Made by a program: the position numbers and the translations under genes. The notes beneath the pieces are model-generated. The model made no database searches, had not been told where the DNA came from, and worked only from the letters and a program-made list of their open reading frames with translations. From Nocardioides sediminis (GTDB lineage: Bacteria; Actinomycetota; Actinomycetes; Propionibacteriales; Nocardioidaceae), in contig NZ_PZYZ01000011.1 in assembly GCF_003047295.1 (NCBI RefSeq), positions 1 through 64,000 of the forward strand: a stretch of 64,000 nt of DNA, written 5' to 3'. Shown here piece after piece: positions 32,928 through 42,177 of this stretch. Positions within the stretch are counted from its first letter, which is position 1. The number at the start of each line of letters is the position of its first letter.

Positions 32928-34327
32928 TGAGCACGACCGAGCACGACACCGACGGCACCCTGGGTGAGATGGGCGGCGTCGTCGAGCCCGTCGACCTCGG
33001 CATGCCCGCACCCGGCGGCGCCTTCGACGAGCACCACCCGCCCGACGCCGCCCTGATCGGCGACTGCGTGCACTGCGGGTTCTGCCTGCCGACCTGCCCG
33101 ACCTATGTGCTGTGGGGCGAGGAGATGGACTCGCCCCGCGGCCGCATCTACCTGATGAAGGAGGGCCTGGAGGGCGAGCCGATGACCGACGCGATGGTCG
33201 GCCACTTCGACGCCTGCCTGGGCTGCATGGCCTGCGTGACCGCGTGCCCGTCCGGCGTGCAGTACGACACGCTCATCGAGCAGACGCGCGCCCAGGTCGA
33301 GCGCCGCCACGAGCGCTCGCCGCAGGACAAGGCGCTGCGCGGCCTCATCTTCGCCCTCTTCCCGCACCCCCGCCGGCTCCGCCTGCTGCGCGGCCCGCTG
33401 CGCGCCATGCAGGCCACCGGGCTCGACCGGGCGCTGCGACGTACCGGCTTGCTCGACCGGCTCTCGCCCCAGCTGGCGGCCATGGAGAGCCTGGCGCCTC
33501 GGCTCGGCCGTCCCGAGCCCCTGCCCGAGCGCATCGAGGCGACCGGGACCCGCCGGATGACGGTCGGGCTGCTCACCGGCTGCGTCCAGGGGGCGTTCTT
33601 CCCCGGCGTCAACTCCGCCACCGCGCGGGTGCTGCGCGCCGAGGGCTGCGACGTCGTCGTCCCGCGAGCGCAGGGCTGCTGCGGCGCCCTGTCGGTGCAC
33701 AACGGCCGCGAGGAGGAGGCGCGCGGCTACGCCCGGGCACTCGTCGACGCCTTCGAGTCCTCGGGTGTCGAGCGCGTGGTCGTCAACGCGGCCGGGTGCG
33801 GCTCGTCGATGAAGGAGTACGCCGAGCTGCTCGCCGACGACCCGGCGTACGCCGAGCGGGCGCGGGAGTTCGCCGGCAAGGTCCGCGACATCTCCGAGAT
33901 CCTCGACGAGCTCGGTCCGGTGGCACCCCGCCACCCGCTCGAGATGACCATCGCCTACCACGACGCCTGCCACCTCGCGCACGCCCAGGGCGTGCGTGCG
34001 GAGCCCCGTCGGCTCCTCGAGGCGATCCCCGGCCTCCACCTGCGGGAGATCCCCGAGGGCGACCTCTGCTGCGGGTCGGCCGGCATCTACAACATCACCA
34101 ACCCCGAGCCCGCGCGCGAGCTCGGGGACCGCAAGGCGCAGAACATCGTCTCCACCGGCGCCCAGGTGCTGGTCACCGCCAACCCCGGGTGCCTGATGCA
34201 GGTGACCTCGGCGATCGAGCGTCTGACCACTGCCCAGGGCGGGCAGCCGATGGGCATGGCCCACACGATCGAGGTGCTCGACGCGTCCATCCGGGGGGTG
34301 CCGGCGACCACGTTCACGACTGCCTGA
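32927..34327 (+). CDS. glcF: Glycolate oxidase iron-sulfur subunit GlcF
   Basis: 466 residues from ATG 32927, overlapping the glcE stop. Two 4Fe-4S ferredoxin motifs (CVHCGFCLPTCP near residue 48 and CLGCMACVTACP near 100) are followed by two CCG domains (GCCGALSVHNG and LCCGSAGIYNI), as in GlcF, LldE and HdrD relatives. It wires the flavin subunits to the membrane quinone pool. Confidence 0.96.
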   Translation: MSTTEHDTDGTLGEMGGVVEPVDLGMPAPGGAFDEHHPPDAALIGDCVHCGFCLPTCPTYVLWGEEMDSPRGRIYLMKEGLEGEPMTDAMVGHFDACLGCMACVTACPSGVQYDTLIEQTRAQVERRHERSPQDKALRGLIFALFPHPRRLRLLRGPLRAMQATGLDRALRRTGLLDRLSPQLAAMESLAPRLGRPEPLPERIEATGTRRMTVGLLTGCVQGAFFPGVNSATARVLRAEGCDVVVPRAQGCCGALSVHNGREEEARGYARALVDAFESSGVERVVVNAAGCGSSMKEYAELLADDPAYAERAREFAGKVRDISEILDELGPVAPRHPLEMTIAYHDACHLAHAQGVRAEPRRLLEAIPGLHLREIPEGDLCCGSAGIYNITNPEPARELGDRKAQNIVSTGAQVLVTANPGCLMQVTSAIERLTTAQGGQPMGMAHTIEVLDASIRGVPATTFTTA

Positions 34328-34357
34328 CCCCATCCCCCTCACCACTCGGGAGACCCC

Positions 34358-36130
34358 GTGTTCCAGCAGAACCTCTCACCGGTCGGCGACTCGCTGGCCC
34401 TCTCCGCCCTGTGCGCGACCCTTCCCCTCCTGACCCTGTTCGTGCTCCTCGGTGGCCTGCGCATGAAGGCGTGGGTCGCCGGCCTGATCTCCCTCGGCGT
34501 CTCCCTGGCCGTCGCGGTCGTCCTCTTCGGCATGCCCGTCGGCCAGGCGCTCCTCGCCGGCACCGAGGGCGCCGCGTTCGGGTTCTTCCCGATCCTGTGG
34601 ATCGTGATCAACGCGATCTGGGTCTACAACCTCACCGTCGCCTCCGGTCACTTCGACGTGCTGCGGCGGTCGTTCGAGAAGGTCAGCCCTGACCAGCGGA
34701 TCCAGGCGATGATCATCGCCTTCTGCTTCGGCGCGCTGCTCGAGGCGCTGGCCGGCTTCGGCACCCCGGTGGCCATCACCGTGGTGATGCTGATGGCGCT
34801 CGGGTTCCGCCCGATCAAGGCCGCGGTGGTCGCCCTGATCGCCAACACCGCCCCCGTCGCGTTCGGCGCGCTGGCCACCCCCATCGTCACCCTCGCCGCC
34901 GTGTCCTCCGGAGCCAGCGACGACCCCCGGCTGACCGTCGAGACCCTCGGCGCCATGGTCGGCCGGCAGACGCCGATCCTGGCCGTCATCGTCCCGCTGG
35001 TGCTGGTCCTCGTGGTCGACGGCCGTCGCGGCGTGCGCCAGACCTGGCTGCCCGCCCTCGTCTGTGGCGCGGCCTTCGGCCTCGCCCAGTTCGTCGCCGC
35101 CAACTACATCTCCGTGCCGCTCGCCGACATCGTCGCCGCCCTCGTGGCCGCTGCCGCCGTCGTGCTCCTGCTGCGCGTGTGGACGCCGTCCGAGGTGCTC
35201 ACCGCCGAGCGGGCCGGCGCCGAGGAGGACGAGCTCGAGCGTGCCGGGAGCTCCGCCTCCGGCCGTCGCCAGCCGCACGGCGTCTCCACGTCGGTGACCT
35301 CCTCGACGGGCCGCGCCGCGACCCCCGGCTCGGGCTCCGGAGCCGGCGCCGGCTCCGCCTCGGACGACACCCCGGTGCACGACAGCACCTCGGAGGTCGT
35401 CAAGGCCTACGCGCCGTACGGCGTCATCATCGCGATCTTCTCCATCGTCAACATCCCGGCGATCAAGGAGTTCTTCGCCGACGAGCCGTACACCTACTCC
35501 TTCTCCTGGCCCGGCCTCGAGGTCCTCAACCCCGCCGGCGAGCCGGTGGCGACGACGACGTTCGCGTTCAACTGGCTGCCCGCCGCGGGCACCCTGATGA
35601 TCCTGGCCGGCATCATCACCATGCTGATCCTCAAGGTGAGCCCGGCCGACGGCCTGCGCACCTACGGCCGCACCTACGTCGAGCTGAAGTCCGCGATCAT
35701 CACGGTCATGGCGGTGCTGGCGCTGGCCTACGTGATGAACCTGTCCGGCCAGACCGGCTCGCTGGGCGCCTGGCTGGCCGGCACGGGCGCCGCCTTCGCG
35801 CTGCTGTCGCCGATCCTGGGGTGGCTGGGCGTGGCCGTGACCGGCTCGGACACCTCCGCCAACGCGCTGTTCGGCGCCCTCCAGGTGCAGACCGCCGCCC
35901 GGGCGGGCCTCGACCCGGTGCTGATGGCCGCGGCCAACACCTCGGGCGGCGTGCTGGGCAAGATGGTCAGCCCGCAGAACCTCGCCATCGCGGCGGCCGC
36001 CGTCGGCATGGCCGGTCGGGAGGGCGACATCTTCCGCAAGGTCATCGGCTGGAGCCTGGGCCTGCTGCTCCTGATGTGCATCCTGGTCGGCCTCCAGTCC
36101 ACGGCCGTGCTCAGCTGGATGGTTCCCTGA
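34358..36130 (+). CDS. L-lactate permease family transporter, probable glycolate permease
   Basis: 590 residues, many membrane helices, LctP family (LldP/GlcA). FGALLEALAGFGTPVAITV and AVTGSDTSANALFGALQVQ are the family motifs. As the last gene of the glc operon it most likely imports glycolate (GlcA role), with lactate as an alternative. Residues about 282-345 are a Ser/Gly/Glu-rich low-complexity loop between helices, not typical of the family. GTG 34358 follows GGGAGA. A strong hairpin terminator follows the stop. Confidence 0.9.
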   Translation: MFQQNLSPVGDSLALSALCATLPLLTLFVLLGGLRMKAWVAGLISLGVSLAVAVVLFGMPVGQALLAGTEGAAFGFFPILWIVINAIWVYNLTVASGHFDVLRRSFEKVSPDQRIQAMIIAFCFGALLEALAGFGTPVAITVVMLMALGFRPIKAAVVALIANTAPVAFGALATPIVTLAAVSSGASDDPRLTVETLGAMVGRQTPILAVIVPLVLVLVVDGRRGVRQTWLPALVCGAAFGLAQFVAANYISVPLADIVAALVAAAAVVLLLRVWTPSEVLTAERAGAEEDELERAGSSASGRRQPHGVSTSVTSSTGRAATPGSGSGAGAGSASDDTPVHDSTSEVVKAYAPYGVIIAIFSIVNIPAIKEFFADEPYTYSFSWPGLEVLNPAGEPVATTTFAFNWLPAAGTLMILAGIITMLILKVSPADGLRTYGRTYVELKSAIITVMAVLALAYVMNLSGQTGSLGAWLAGTGAAFALLSPILGWLGVAVTGSDTSANALFGALQVQTAARAGLDPVLMAAANTSGGVLGKMVSPQNLAIAAAAVGMAGREGDIFRKVIGWSLGLLLLMCILVGLQSTAVLSWMVP

Positions 36131-36139
36131 CCGACCCGC

Positions 36140-36184
36140 ACGCGACGAGGGCCTGCACCCATCGGGTGCAGGCCCTCGTCGCGT
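36140..36184. terminator. Strong bidirectional hairpin terminator (glc operon / dapB)
   Basis: A perfect 21-bp stem (36140-36160 with 36164-36184) around a three-base loop, between the convergent permease and dapB genes. The stem is GC-rich, with no long T tract, as usual in actinobacteria. Confidence 0.85.
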
Positions 36185-36199
36185 CGTTCGGGCGTCGCC

Positions 36200-36964
36200 T
36201 CAGCCCAGGTCGAGCACGTGCTCCAGACCGACGGTGAGGCCGGGGCGGTCGCCGATCGCGCGCAGCCCGGTCAGCACCCCGGGGGTGAAGGACGCCCGGT
36301 GCAGCGAGTCGTGCCGGATGGTGAGGGTCTCCCCCAGCCCGCCCAGCACGACCTCCTGGTGGGCGACGAGGCCGCGGATGCGCAGCCCGTGGACGCGGAC
36401 CCCCTCGACATCGGCGCCGCGGGCGCCCTCCAGACCGCTCGAGGTGGCGTCGGGCATCGGCGCGCTGCCGGCCTCGCGCCGGGCAGCGGCGATGAGCTCC
36501 GCCGTACGCCGCGCGGTCCCGGACGGCGCGTCGGCCTTGTCGGGGTGGTGCAGCTCGACGACCTCGACGGACTCGAAGAACGGCGCCGCTTGAGCGGCGA
36601 AGCGCATCATCAGGATCGCTCCGATGGAGAAGTTGGGCGCGATGAGCACGCCGGAGCGCGGCTCGGCGCCCAGCCAGTCGCGCAGCTGCTGCAGCCGCGC
36701 ATCGTCGAAGCCGGTGGTGCCGACGACGGCGTCGATGCCGTGCTCGATGCAGAAGCGCAGGTTGTCCATGACCACGTCGGGGTGGGTGAAGTCGACGACC
36801 GCCTGCGCGCCGGACTCGACCAGGGCGCGGACGTCGTCCCCGGCGTCGACCTCGGCGACCAGCTCCATGTCGGCGGCCTCCCGGACCGCCGTGCAGACCT
36901 CCGCGCCGACCTTGCCGCGCGCACCCAGGACACCGACCGCCAACAGCTCGCTCACGGGCCCCAA
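36200..36964 (-). CDS. dapB: 4-Hydroxy-tetrahydrodipicolinate reductase DapB
   Basis: 254 residues (GTG 36955 is an alternative start). It reduces the DapA product with NAD(P)H in the lysine/diaminopimelate pathway. N-terminal Rossmann motif GVLGARGKVG, DFTHPDVVMDNL, GTTGFDDARL, and the substrate-binding ELHHPDKADAPSGTARRT. The usual GxxGRMG reads GARGKVG. It lies downstream of the M16 peptidase gene on the same strand, a common actinobacterial order, but a plus-strand methyltransferase gene interrupts them here. Confidence 0.95.
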   Translation of the reverse strand: MGPVSELLAVGVLGARGKVGAEVCTAVREAADMELVAEVDAGDDVRALVESGAQAVVDFTHPDVVMDNLRFCIEHGIDAVVGTTGFDDARLQQLRDWLGAEPRSGVLIAPNFSIGAILMMRFAAQAAPFFESVEVVELHHPDKADAPSGTARRTAELIAAARREAGSAPMPDATSSGLEGARGADVEGVRVHGLRIRGLVAHQEVVLGGLGETLTIRHDSLHRASFTPGVLTGLRAIGDRPGLTVGLEHVLDLG

Positions 36965-37035
36965 CCTAGCGTCGATCCCCGTCCGGTGAGTGGCGGTGGC
37001 TGACTCGTGAACCTGCTAGTGGCAGGCTGTCACCC

Positions 37036-37551
37036 ATGCCGATGCAGACGATCCCGCCGCGCATCCGTTGGGCGGTCGAGCTGATGGACGTCCAACCCAA
37101 CGACCAGGTCCTCGAGATCGGGTGCGGCCCCGGTGCCGGGGCCGAGCTGATCTGCAGCAAGCTGGAGACCGGGAAGCTCTTCGCCATCGACCGCTCCGAG
37201 TCCGGCGTCGACCGCACCAAGCGCCGCAACCAGAAGTACGTCGACGCCGGTCGTCTCACCGTGCGGCAGATCGACCTGGCCACCCTGCGCGTGCCGGTCA
37301 AGCGACTCACCAAGGTCTTCGCCTTCAACGTCAACCTCTTCTGGGTGCGCAACTGCGACGACGAGGTGGCGCTGCTGCACGAGCGCGTGGTCCCCGGTGG
37401 CGCCGTCTACCTCTTCTACGAGGCCGCCCGCTCCGAGCTGGTGCCCAACATCGTCAAGAAGACCTCCGAGGCCCTGACCCGGGCCGGCTTCCGCGTCTCG
37501 GTCGTGGAGCAGAAGGCGCCCGCGGTCATCGGGATCATCGGCAAGCGCTGA
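37036..37551 (+). CDS. Class I SAM-dependent methyltransferase
   Basis: 171 residues. Motif I VLEIGCGPGAGAELI near residue 26, FAIDRSESGVDRTKRR as the acidic loop, VFAFNVNLFWVRN at motif IV and a post-motif VVPGGAVYLFYE. It is compact and lacks a substrate domain, so the acceptor is unknown. It sits convergent with the M16 peptidase and divergent from dapB, between two genes that are usually adjacent. Confidence 0.83.
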   Translation: MPMQTIPPRIRWAVELMDVQPNDQVLEIGCGPGAGAELICSKLETGKLFAIDRSESGVDRTKRRNQKYVDAGRLTVRQIDLATLRVPVKRLTKVFAFNVNLFWVRNCDDEVALLHERVVPGGAVYLFYEAARSELVPNIVKKTSEALTRAGFRVSVVEQKAPAVIGIIGKR

Positions 37552-37561
37552 CGCCCGGCGG

Positions 37562-38866
37562 TCAGCGCGGGCCGACGACCGCGAGCACCTCGGGCTGCGA
37601 GAAGAGCTCGGCCGCGACCTCGCGGACCTCCTCGAGGGTGACGGCGTCGATGCGCGCGATCACCTGGTCGATCGCGAGCAGCTCGTCGCGCATCAGCTCC
37701 ACCTTGCCGATCCGCGACATCCGGGAGCTGGAGTCCTCGAGGCCCAGCACGAGCCCGCCGCGGAGCTGGCCCTTGCCGCGCTCGAGCTCCTCGGCGGTGA
37801 TGCCGTCGGCGGCCACCTTGGCCAGCTCGCCGCGGACCGTGGCGAGCACGTCGTCGACCTTGCCGGGCAGGCAGCCGACCGAGACGCCCACGAGGCCGGC
37901 GTCGGCGTGATGGCTGGCGAAGGAGTAGACCGAGTAGGCCAGCCCGCGGTGCTCGCGGACCTCCTGGAACAGCCGCGACGACGTACCGCCGCCGAGGGCG
38001 GTGTTGAGGATGCCCAGGGCGTAGCGGCGCTCGTCGGTGCGGGTGATGCCCTTGGCGCCCAGGACGATGTTGACCTGCTCGAACGGCCGCGTGGTGCGGG
38101 ACTCGCCCGCGGTGACCGGTCGCGCCTTGTCGGTGATCCGTGCGGCCGCGGGGGCGCCCTCGCCGTCCAGGAAGCCCTGGCGGGCGAACGCCTTCTTGAC
38201 CTGCCGTACGAGGCTCGCGTGGTCGACGCTGCCGGCCGCCGCGATGACCATCCGCCCGGGCCGGTAGTGCCGTCGGTAGAAGCGGTGGACCTGGTCGCGC
38301 GACATCGCCGTGATCGAGTCGTGGGTGCCGGCGATCGGCCGGCCGAGCGGGGTGTCGCCCCACGCCTGGTGGGCGAAGAGGTTGTGGACGACGTCGTCGG
38401 GGTCGTCGTCGTGCATGGCGATCTCGTCGAGGATCACGTCGCGCTCGGCCTCGACGTCGGCGGTGCTGATCAGCGAGTCGGTGATCATGTCGCCCAGCAC
38501 GTCGATGGCCATGGGCAGGTCGTCGTCGAGGACACGCGCGTGGAAGCAGGTGTACTCCTTGGCGGTGAAGGCGTTGAACTCGCCGCCCACCGCGTCGAGG
38601 GCCACCGAGATGTCGAGGGCGGTGCGCTCCCGGGTGCCCTTGAAGAGGAGGTGCTCGAGGAAGTGCGAGCAGCCGTGCAGGGCGGGCGTCTCGTCGCGCG
38701 AGCCGACGCCGACCCAGACCCCGATCGAGGCGGACCGGGCCCCGGCCATCTGCTCGGTGACGATGCGCAGCCCGCTGGGCAGGACGGTGCGCCGGACGCG
38801 GGAGGTCACCTGGCCGTCGGCGTCCTTGACCGTCTGAAGGGTGCGGGTGGTGCCGGGCTTCTGCAC
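37562..38866 (-). CDS. M16 family metallopeptidase (processing-peptidase-like)
   Basis: 434 residues from a GTG start. The inverted zinc motif HFLEH occurs in HGCSHFLEHLLFKG, followed at the expected distance by AFTAKEYTCF and downstream glutamates. The C-terminal half is the non-catalytic M16 repeat (YALGILNTALGGGTSSRLFQ). Soluble. Related to mitochondrial processing peptidase and B. subtilis MlpA; follows pnp in many actinobacteria. Substrate unknown. Confidence 0.93.
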   Translation of the reverse strand: MQKPGTTRTLQTVKDADGQVTSRVRRTVLPSGLRIVTEQMAGARSASIGVWVGVGSRDETPALHGCSHFLEHLLFKGTRERTALDISVALDAVGGEFNAFTAKEYTCFHARVLDDDLPMAIDVLGDMITDSLISTADVEAERDVILDEIAMHDDDPDDVVHNLFAHQAWGDTPLGRPIAGTHDSITAMSRDQVHRFYRRHYRPGRMVIAAAGSVDHASLVRQVKKAFARQGFLDGEGAPAAARITDKARPVTAGESRTTRPFEQVNIVLGAKGITRTDERRYALGILNTALGGGTSSRLFQEVREHRGLAYSVYSFASHHADAGLVGVSVGCLPGKVDDVLATVRGELAKVAADGITAEELERGKGQLRGGLVLGLEDSSSRMSRIGKVELMRDELLAIDQVIARIDAVTLEEVREVAAELFSQPEVLAVVGPR

Positions 38867-38944
38867 GAGGGGTTGCCTTTCACAGGGAGAAATGCCGCGA
38901 CCGGCCGGCAGGTGGCTGCCGGCCGGTCGCGGGTGGTGCTCAGG

Positions 38945-41176
38945 TCACTCGGAGTCGGTGGCCTCGTCGGACGCCTCGGCGTCGGAGGAGGACTCCTCCA
39001 CCACGGGGACGAGCGAGAGCTTGCCGCGGTCGTCGATCTCGCCGATCTCGACCTGGACCTTCTGGCCCACCGAGAGGACGTCCTCGACGGCCTCGACGCG
39101 CTTGCCGCCGGCGAGGGCACGCAGCTTGCTGATGTGCAGCAGGCCGTCCTTGCCGGGCATGAGCGAGACGAAGGCGCCGAAGTTGGTCGTCTTGACGACG
39201 GTGCCGAGGTAGCGCTCACCGACCTCGGGCATGGTCGGGTTGGCGATCGCGTTGACGGCGTTCTTGGCCGCCTCGGCAGCCTCGCCGTTGGTCGCGCCGA
39301 TGTAGACCGTGCCGTCGTCCTCGATCGACAGGGTCGCGCCCGTGTCGTCCTGGATCTGGTTGATGATCTTGCCCTTGGGGCCGATGACCTCGCCGATCTT
39401 GTCGACGGGCACCTTGATCGTGATGATCCGCGGGGCGTGGACCGACATCTCCTCGGGGGTGTCGATGGCCTCGCCCATGACGTCGAGGATCGCCAGACGG
39501 GCGTCGCGGGCCTGGGTCAGCGCCGCGGCGAGGACCTCGGCCGGGATGCCGTCGAGCTTGGTGTCGAGCTGCAGCGCGGTGACGAACTCCCGGGTGCCGG
39601 CGACCTTGAAGTCCATGTCGCCGAAGGCGTCCTCGGCGCCGAGGATGTCGGTCAGCGCGACGTACTGCGTCTCGCCGTCGACCTCGCCGGAGATGAGGCC
39701 CATCGCGATGCCCGCGACGGGCGCCTTGAGGGGCACGCCGGCCTGGAGCAGCGAGAGGGTCGACGCGCAGACCGAGCCCATCGAGGTCGAGCCGTTGGAG
39801 CCCATGGCCTCGGAGAGCTGGCGGATGGCGTAGGGGAACTCCTCGCGGCTGGGCAGCACGGGCAGCAGCGCGCGACGCGCGAGCGCGCCGTGGCCGACCT
39901 CGCGGCGCTTGGGCGAGCCCACGCGACCGGTCTCGCCGGTGGAGAACGGCGGGAAGACGTACTTGTGCATGTAACGGCGGTGCTTCTCCGGGGAGAGCGT
40001 GTCGAGCTGCTGCTCCATCTTGAGCATGTCGAGGGTGGTGACGCCCAGGATCTGGGTCTCGCCACGCTCGAAGAGCGACGAGCCGTGCACCCGCGGGATG
40101 ACACCGACCTCGGCGTGCAGCGGACGGATGTCGGCGAGGCCGCGACCGTCGATGCGGACCTTGTCGCGCAGCACGCGCTCGCGGACCAGCGACTTGTTGA
40201 GCGAGCGGAACGCCGCGCCGATCTCCTTCTCGCGGCCCTCGAACTGGCCGGCGAGCTTGTCGAGCAGGGCGCCCTTGATCTCGTCGACCTTGAGCTCGCG
40301 CTCCTGCTTGTCGCCGATGGTCATCGCGGCGGCGGTGTCGTCCTTGGCGGCCGCCTCGACGGCGGCGTAGACGTCGTCCTCGTAGTCGAGGAAGACCGGG
40401 AAGTCCTGCACCGGCTTGGCCGACTCGCGGGCCAGCTCGGCCTGGGCCTCGACGAGCTGCTTGATGAAGGGCTTCGCGGCGTCGAGGCCGCCGGCCACGA
40501 CCTCCTCGGTCGGCGCCTGGGCGCCGCCCTGCACGAGCGCGATGGTCTCCTCGGTGGCCTCGGCCTCGACCATCATGATGGCGACGTCACCGGTGTCGGT
40601 GACGCGACCGGCGACGACCATGTCGAAGACCGCGTCCTCGAGCTGCGAGTGCGTCGGGAACGCGACCCACTGGCCCTCGATGAGCGCCACCCGGACGCCA
40701 CCGACCGGGCCGGAGAACGGCAGGCCGGAGAGCTGGGTCGACAGCGACGCGGCGTTGATGGCCAGCACGTCGTAGGGCATGTTCGGGTCGAGCGCCATGA
40801 CGGTGATGACGACCTGGACCTCGTTGCGCAGGCCCTTCTTGAAGGTCGGGCGCAGCGGGCGGTCGATGAGGCGGCAGGTGAGGATCGCGTCCTCGCCCGG
40901 GCGGCCCTCGGACCGGAAGAAGGAGCCGGGGATCTGGCCCACGGCGTACATCCGCTCCTCGACGTCGATCGTGAGCGGGAAGAAGTCGAAGTGGTCCTTC
41001 GGCGTCTTGCCGGCGGTGGTCGCCGAGAGCAGCATGGTCTCGTCGTCCAGGTAGGCCGTGACCGAGCCGGCCGCCTGGCGGGCCAGCAGGCCGGTCTCGA
41101 ACTTGACGGTGCGCTGTCCGAACTTGCCGTTGTCCAGAACGGTCTCGACAGCAGAAATGATGGGGCCCTCGTTCAA
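38945..41176 (-). CDS. pnp: Polyribonucleotide nucleotidyltransferase (PNPase/GpsI)
   Basis: 743 residues from TTG 41176, placed by AAGGGA and by the family start EGPIISAVETVLDNGKFG. Two RNase PH domains, a KH domain (KIGEVIGPKGKIINQIQDDT) and a C-terminal S1 domain (GTVVKTTNFGAFVSLMPGKD). It degrades RNA 3' to 5' with phosphate and can add tails. The acidic tail (SSSDAEASDEATDSE) is species-specific. Downstream of rpsO, with a hairpin between. Confidence 0.96.
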   Translation of the reverse strand: MNEGPIISAVETVLDNGKFGQRTVKFETGLLARQAAGSVTAYLDDETMLLSATTAGKTPKDHFDFFPLTIDVEERMYAVGQIPGSFFRSEGRPGEDAILTCRLIDRPLRPTFKKGLRNEVQVVITVMALDPNMPYDVLAINAASLSTQLSGLPFSGPVGGVRVALIEGQWVAFPTHSQLEDAVFDMVVAGRVTDTGDVAIMMVEAEATEETIALVQGGAQAPTEEVVAGGLDAAKPFIKQLVEAQAELARESAKPVQDFPVFLDYEDDVYAAVEAAAKDDTAAAMTIGDKQERELKVDEIKGALLDKLAGQFEGREKEIGAAFRSLNKSLVRERVLRDKVRIDGRGLADIRPLHAEVGVIPRVHGSSLFERGETQILGVTTLDMLKMEQQLDTLSPEKHRRYMHKYVFPPFSTGETGRVGSPKRREVGHGALARRALLPVLPSREEFPYAIRQLSEAMGSNGSTSMGSVCASTLSLLQAGVPLKAPVAGIAMGLISGEVDGETQYVALTDILGAEDAFGDMDFKVAGTREFVTALQLDTKLDGIPAEVLAAALTQARDARLAILDVMGEAIDTPEEMSVHAPRIITIKVPVDKIGEVIGPKGKIINQIQDDTGATLSIEDDGTVYIGATNGEAAEAAKNAVNAIANPTMPEVGERYLGTVVKTTNFGAFVSLMPGKDGLLHISKLRALAGGKRVEAVEDVLSVGQKVQVEIGEIDDRGKLSLVPVVEESSSDAEASDEATDSE

Positions 41177-41413
41177 AGGGGTTCCCTTTCTCTTCGCGGA
41201 GCTAGCCGCGGAACGCCCGAACAGCTCGTCGATCGAGCATGTTGGCCGGTCTTCGATCGAGGCCCACGGGCCGCGGGTGTCCGCGAGGTGTCCGGGAGCC
41301 ACTACCGAGGACCGATCCGACGTTCCGGGCCACTCCTGGTGGTGTGTTGAGTTGAGTTGTCGGGTGGCCCGCGAGGGCCGAGGTCGAGCCTAACGGAACG
41401 GCCCCCGAACCAG
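41177..41413 (-). promoter_or_regulatory. pnp leader region
   Basis: About 235 bases between the rpsO-pnp hairpin and the pnp start, longer than most gaps here. pnp leaders in other bacteria hold RNase III-processed stems for autoregulation. I see short GC-rich inverted segments but no distinctive structure and no gene. Confidence 0.3.
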
Positions 41414-41448
41414 CAGGAGCGGCTCCCCGTCACGGGGAACCGCTCCTG
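41414..41448 (-). terminator. Hairpin between rpsO and pnp
   Basis: A 15-bp stem (41414-41428 with 41434-41448, one G-U pair) and five-base loop begins six bases after the rpsO stop. It is followed by GTTCGGG rather than a U tract. Terminator or attenuator/processing site controlling pnp readthrough. Confidence 0.7.
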
Positions 41449-41454
41449 GTGTGG

Positions 41455-41730
41455 TCAGCGACGCAGGCCGAGGCGCTCGACGATCGAGCGGTAGCGCTCG
41501 ATGTCGGTCTTCTGCAGGTAGTTGAGCAGACGACGGCGCTGGCCGACGAGCAGCAGCAGGCCACGACGGCTGTGGTGGTCGTGCTTGTGCTGCTTGAGGT
41601 GCTCGGTGAGGTGGCTGATGCGGTAGCTCAGCAGCGCGACCTGCACCTCGGGCGAACCGGTGTCGCCCTCGGTCGTGGCGTACTCGGCGATGATCTTCTT
41701 CTTGGTCTCCGCGTCGGTACCGATCGACAT
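41455..41730 (-). CDS. rpsO: 30S ribosomal protein S15
   Basis: 91 residues from ATG 41730, with GAAGGAGCC upstream. S15 landmarks: EYATTEGDTGSPEVQVALLS, RISHLTEHLKQHKHDHHSRR and GLLLLVGQRRRLLNYLQKTD. It binds the central domain of 16S rRNA. In many actinobacteria rpsO follows ribF; here ribF is about 16 kb away. Confidence 0.97.
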   Translation of the reverse strand: MSIGTDAETKKKIIAEYATTEGDTGSPEVQVALLSYRISHLTEHLKQHKHDHHSRRGLLLLVGQRRRLLNYLQKTDIERYRSIVERLGLRR

Positions 41731-41855
41731 GCGGGGCTCCTTCCGGTCTCGTTGCGCGGCGCCCGGGGCAGGATGCCCGGAGCTCTCTGGATCCGCGGCC
41801 GTCATGACGGCAGGTCCCACCGTGGGTGGGCAACCGGACGAGGTTAGCAACGGCG

Positions 41856-41889
41856 GAGCCCGGGCCCCAAAACGATGGGACCCGGGCTC
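41856..41889. terminator. Hairpin downstream of the DUF6458-like gene
   Basis: A 13-bp stem (41856-41868 with 41877-41889; the single imperfect pair is G-U on the minus strand) with loop ATCGTTTT as read on the minus strand. Separates this gene from the rpsO promoter region. Confidence 0.65.
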
Positions 41890-41913
41890 GCGGCTGCCGG
41901 TAGGACGAGCGGT

Positions 41914-42177
41914 TCAGACCGCCGGCGGCGCCGGCGGGTCGGACTCGGTCCGCTTCTCCGTCGTGGCCTGGCGACCCTCGTGGTCGGTGGTGGTCGCGAC
42001 CGTCGTGTGGCGGCGGCGCGTGTTCGTCTGGACGGCGGTGATCGCGATGACCAGCAGGCCGGCCAGGCACAGGATGTAGCCGACCATCGTGAGGTCGACC
42101 GCGCTGATCATGTCCTGCACGGCGAAGGCCAGGATGAGGCCGAGCGCCAGGAGGAAGACGCCGAGTCCGTAACCCAT
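41914..42177 (-). CDS. DUF6458-like small membrane protein
   Basis: 87 residues from ATG 42177. Two hydrophobic helices (GYGLGVFLLALGLILAFAV and TMVGYILCLAGLLVIAITAV) separated by QDMISAVDL, then a basic-to-acidic tail with TNTRRRHTTVATTT. This matches the actinobacterial DUF6458 pattern (MGYGxGxFLLAxGLIL). Function unknown. It opens the block between rpsO and ribF. Confidence 0.75.
   Translation of the reverse strand: MGYGLGVFLLALGLILAFAVQDMISAVDLTMVGYILCLAGLLVIAITAVQTNTRRRHTTVATTTDHEGRQATTEKRTESDPPAPPAV

Noticed and set aside
34358..36130. Calling the permease and GlcDEF a lactate utilisation system
   Set aside because: The operon contains malate synthase G and GlcG and has separate GlcD, GlcE and GlcF, which point to glycolate; lactate remains only an alternative substrate for the permease.
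37907..41350. A 1147-codon open frame on the plus strand opposite the M16 peptidase and pnp genes
   Set aside because: Composition is antisense-like (Asp/Arg/Gly/Leu/Val-rich with no domain) and both opposing genes are unmistakable.
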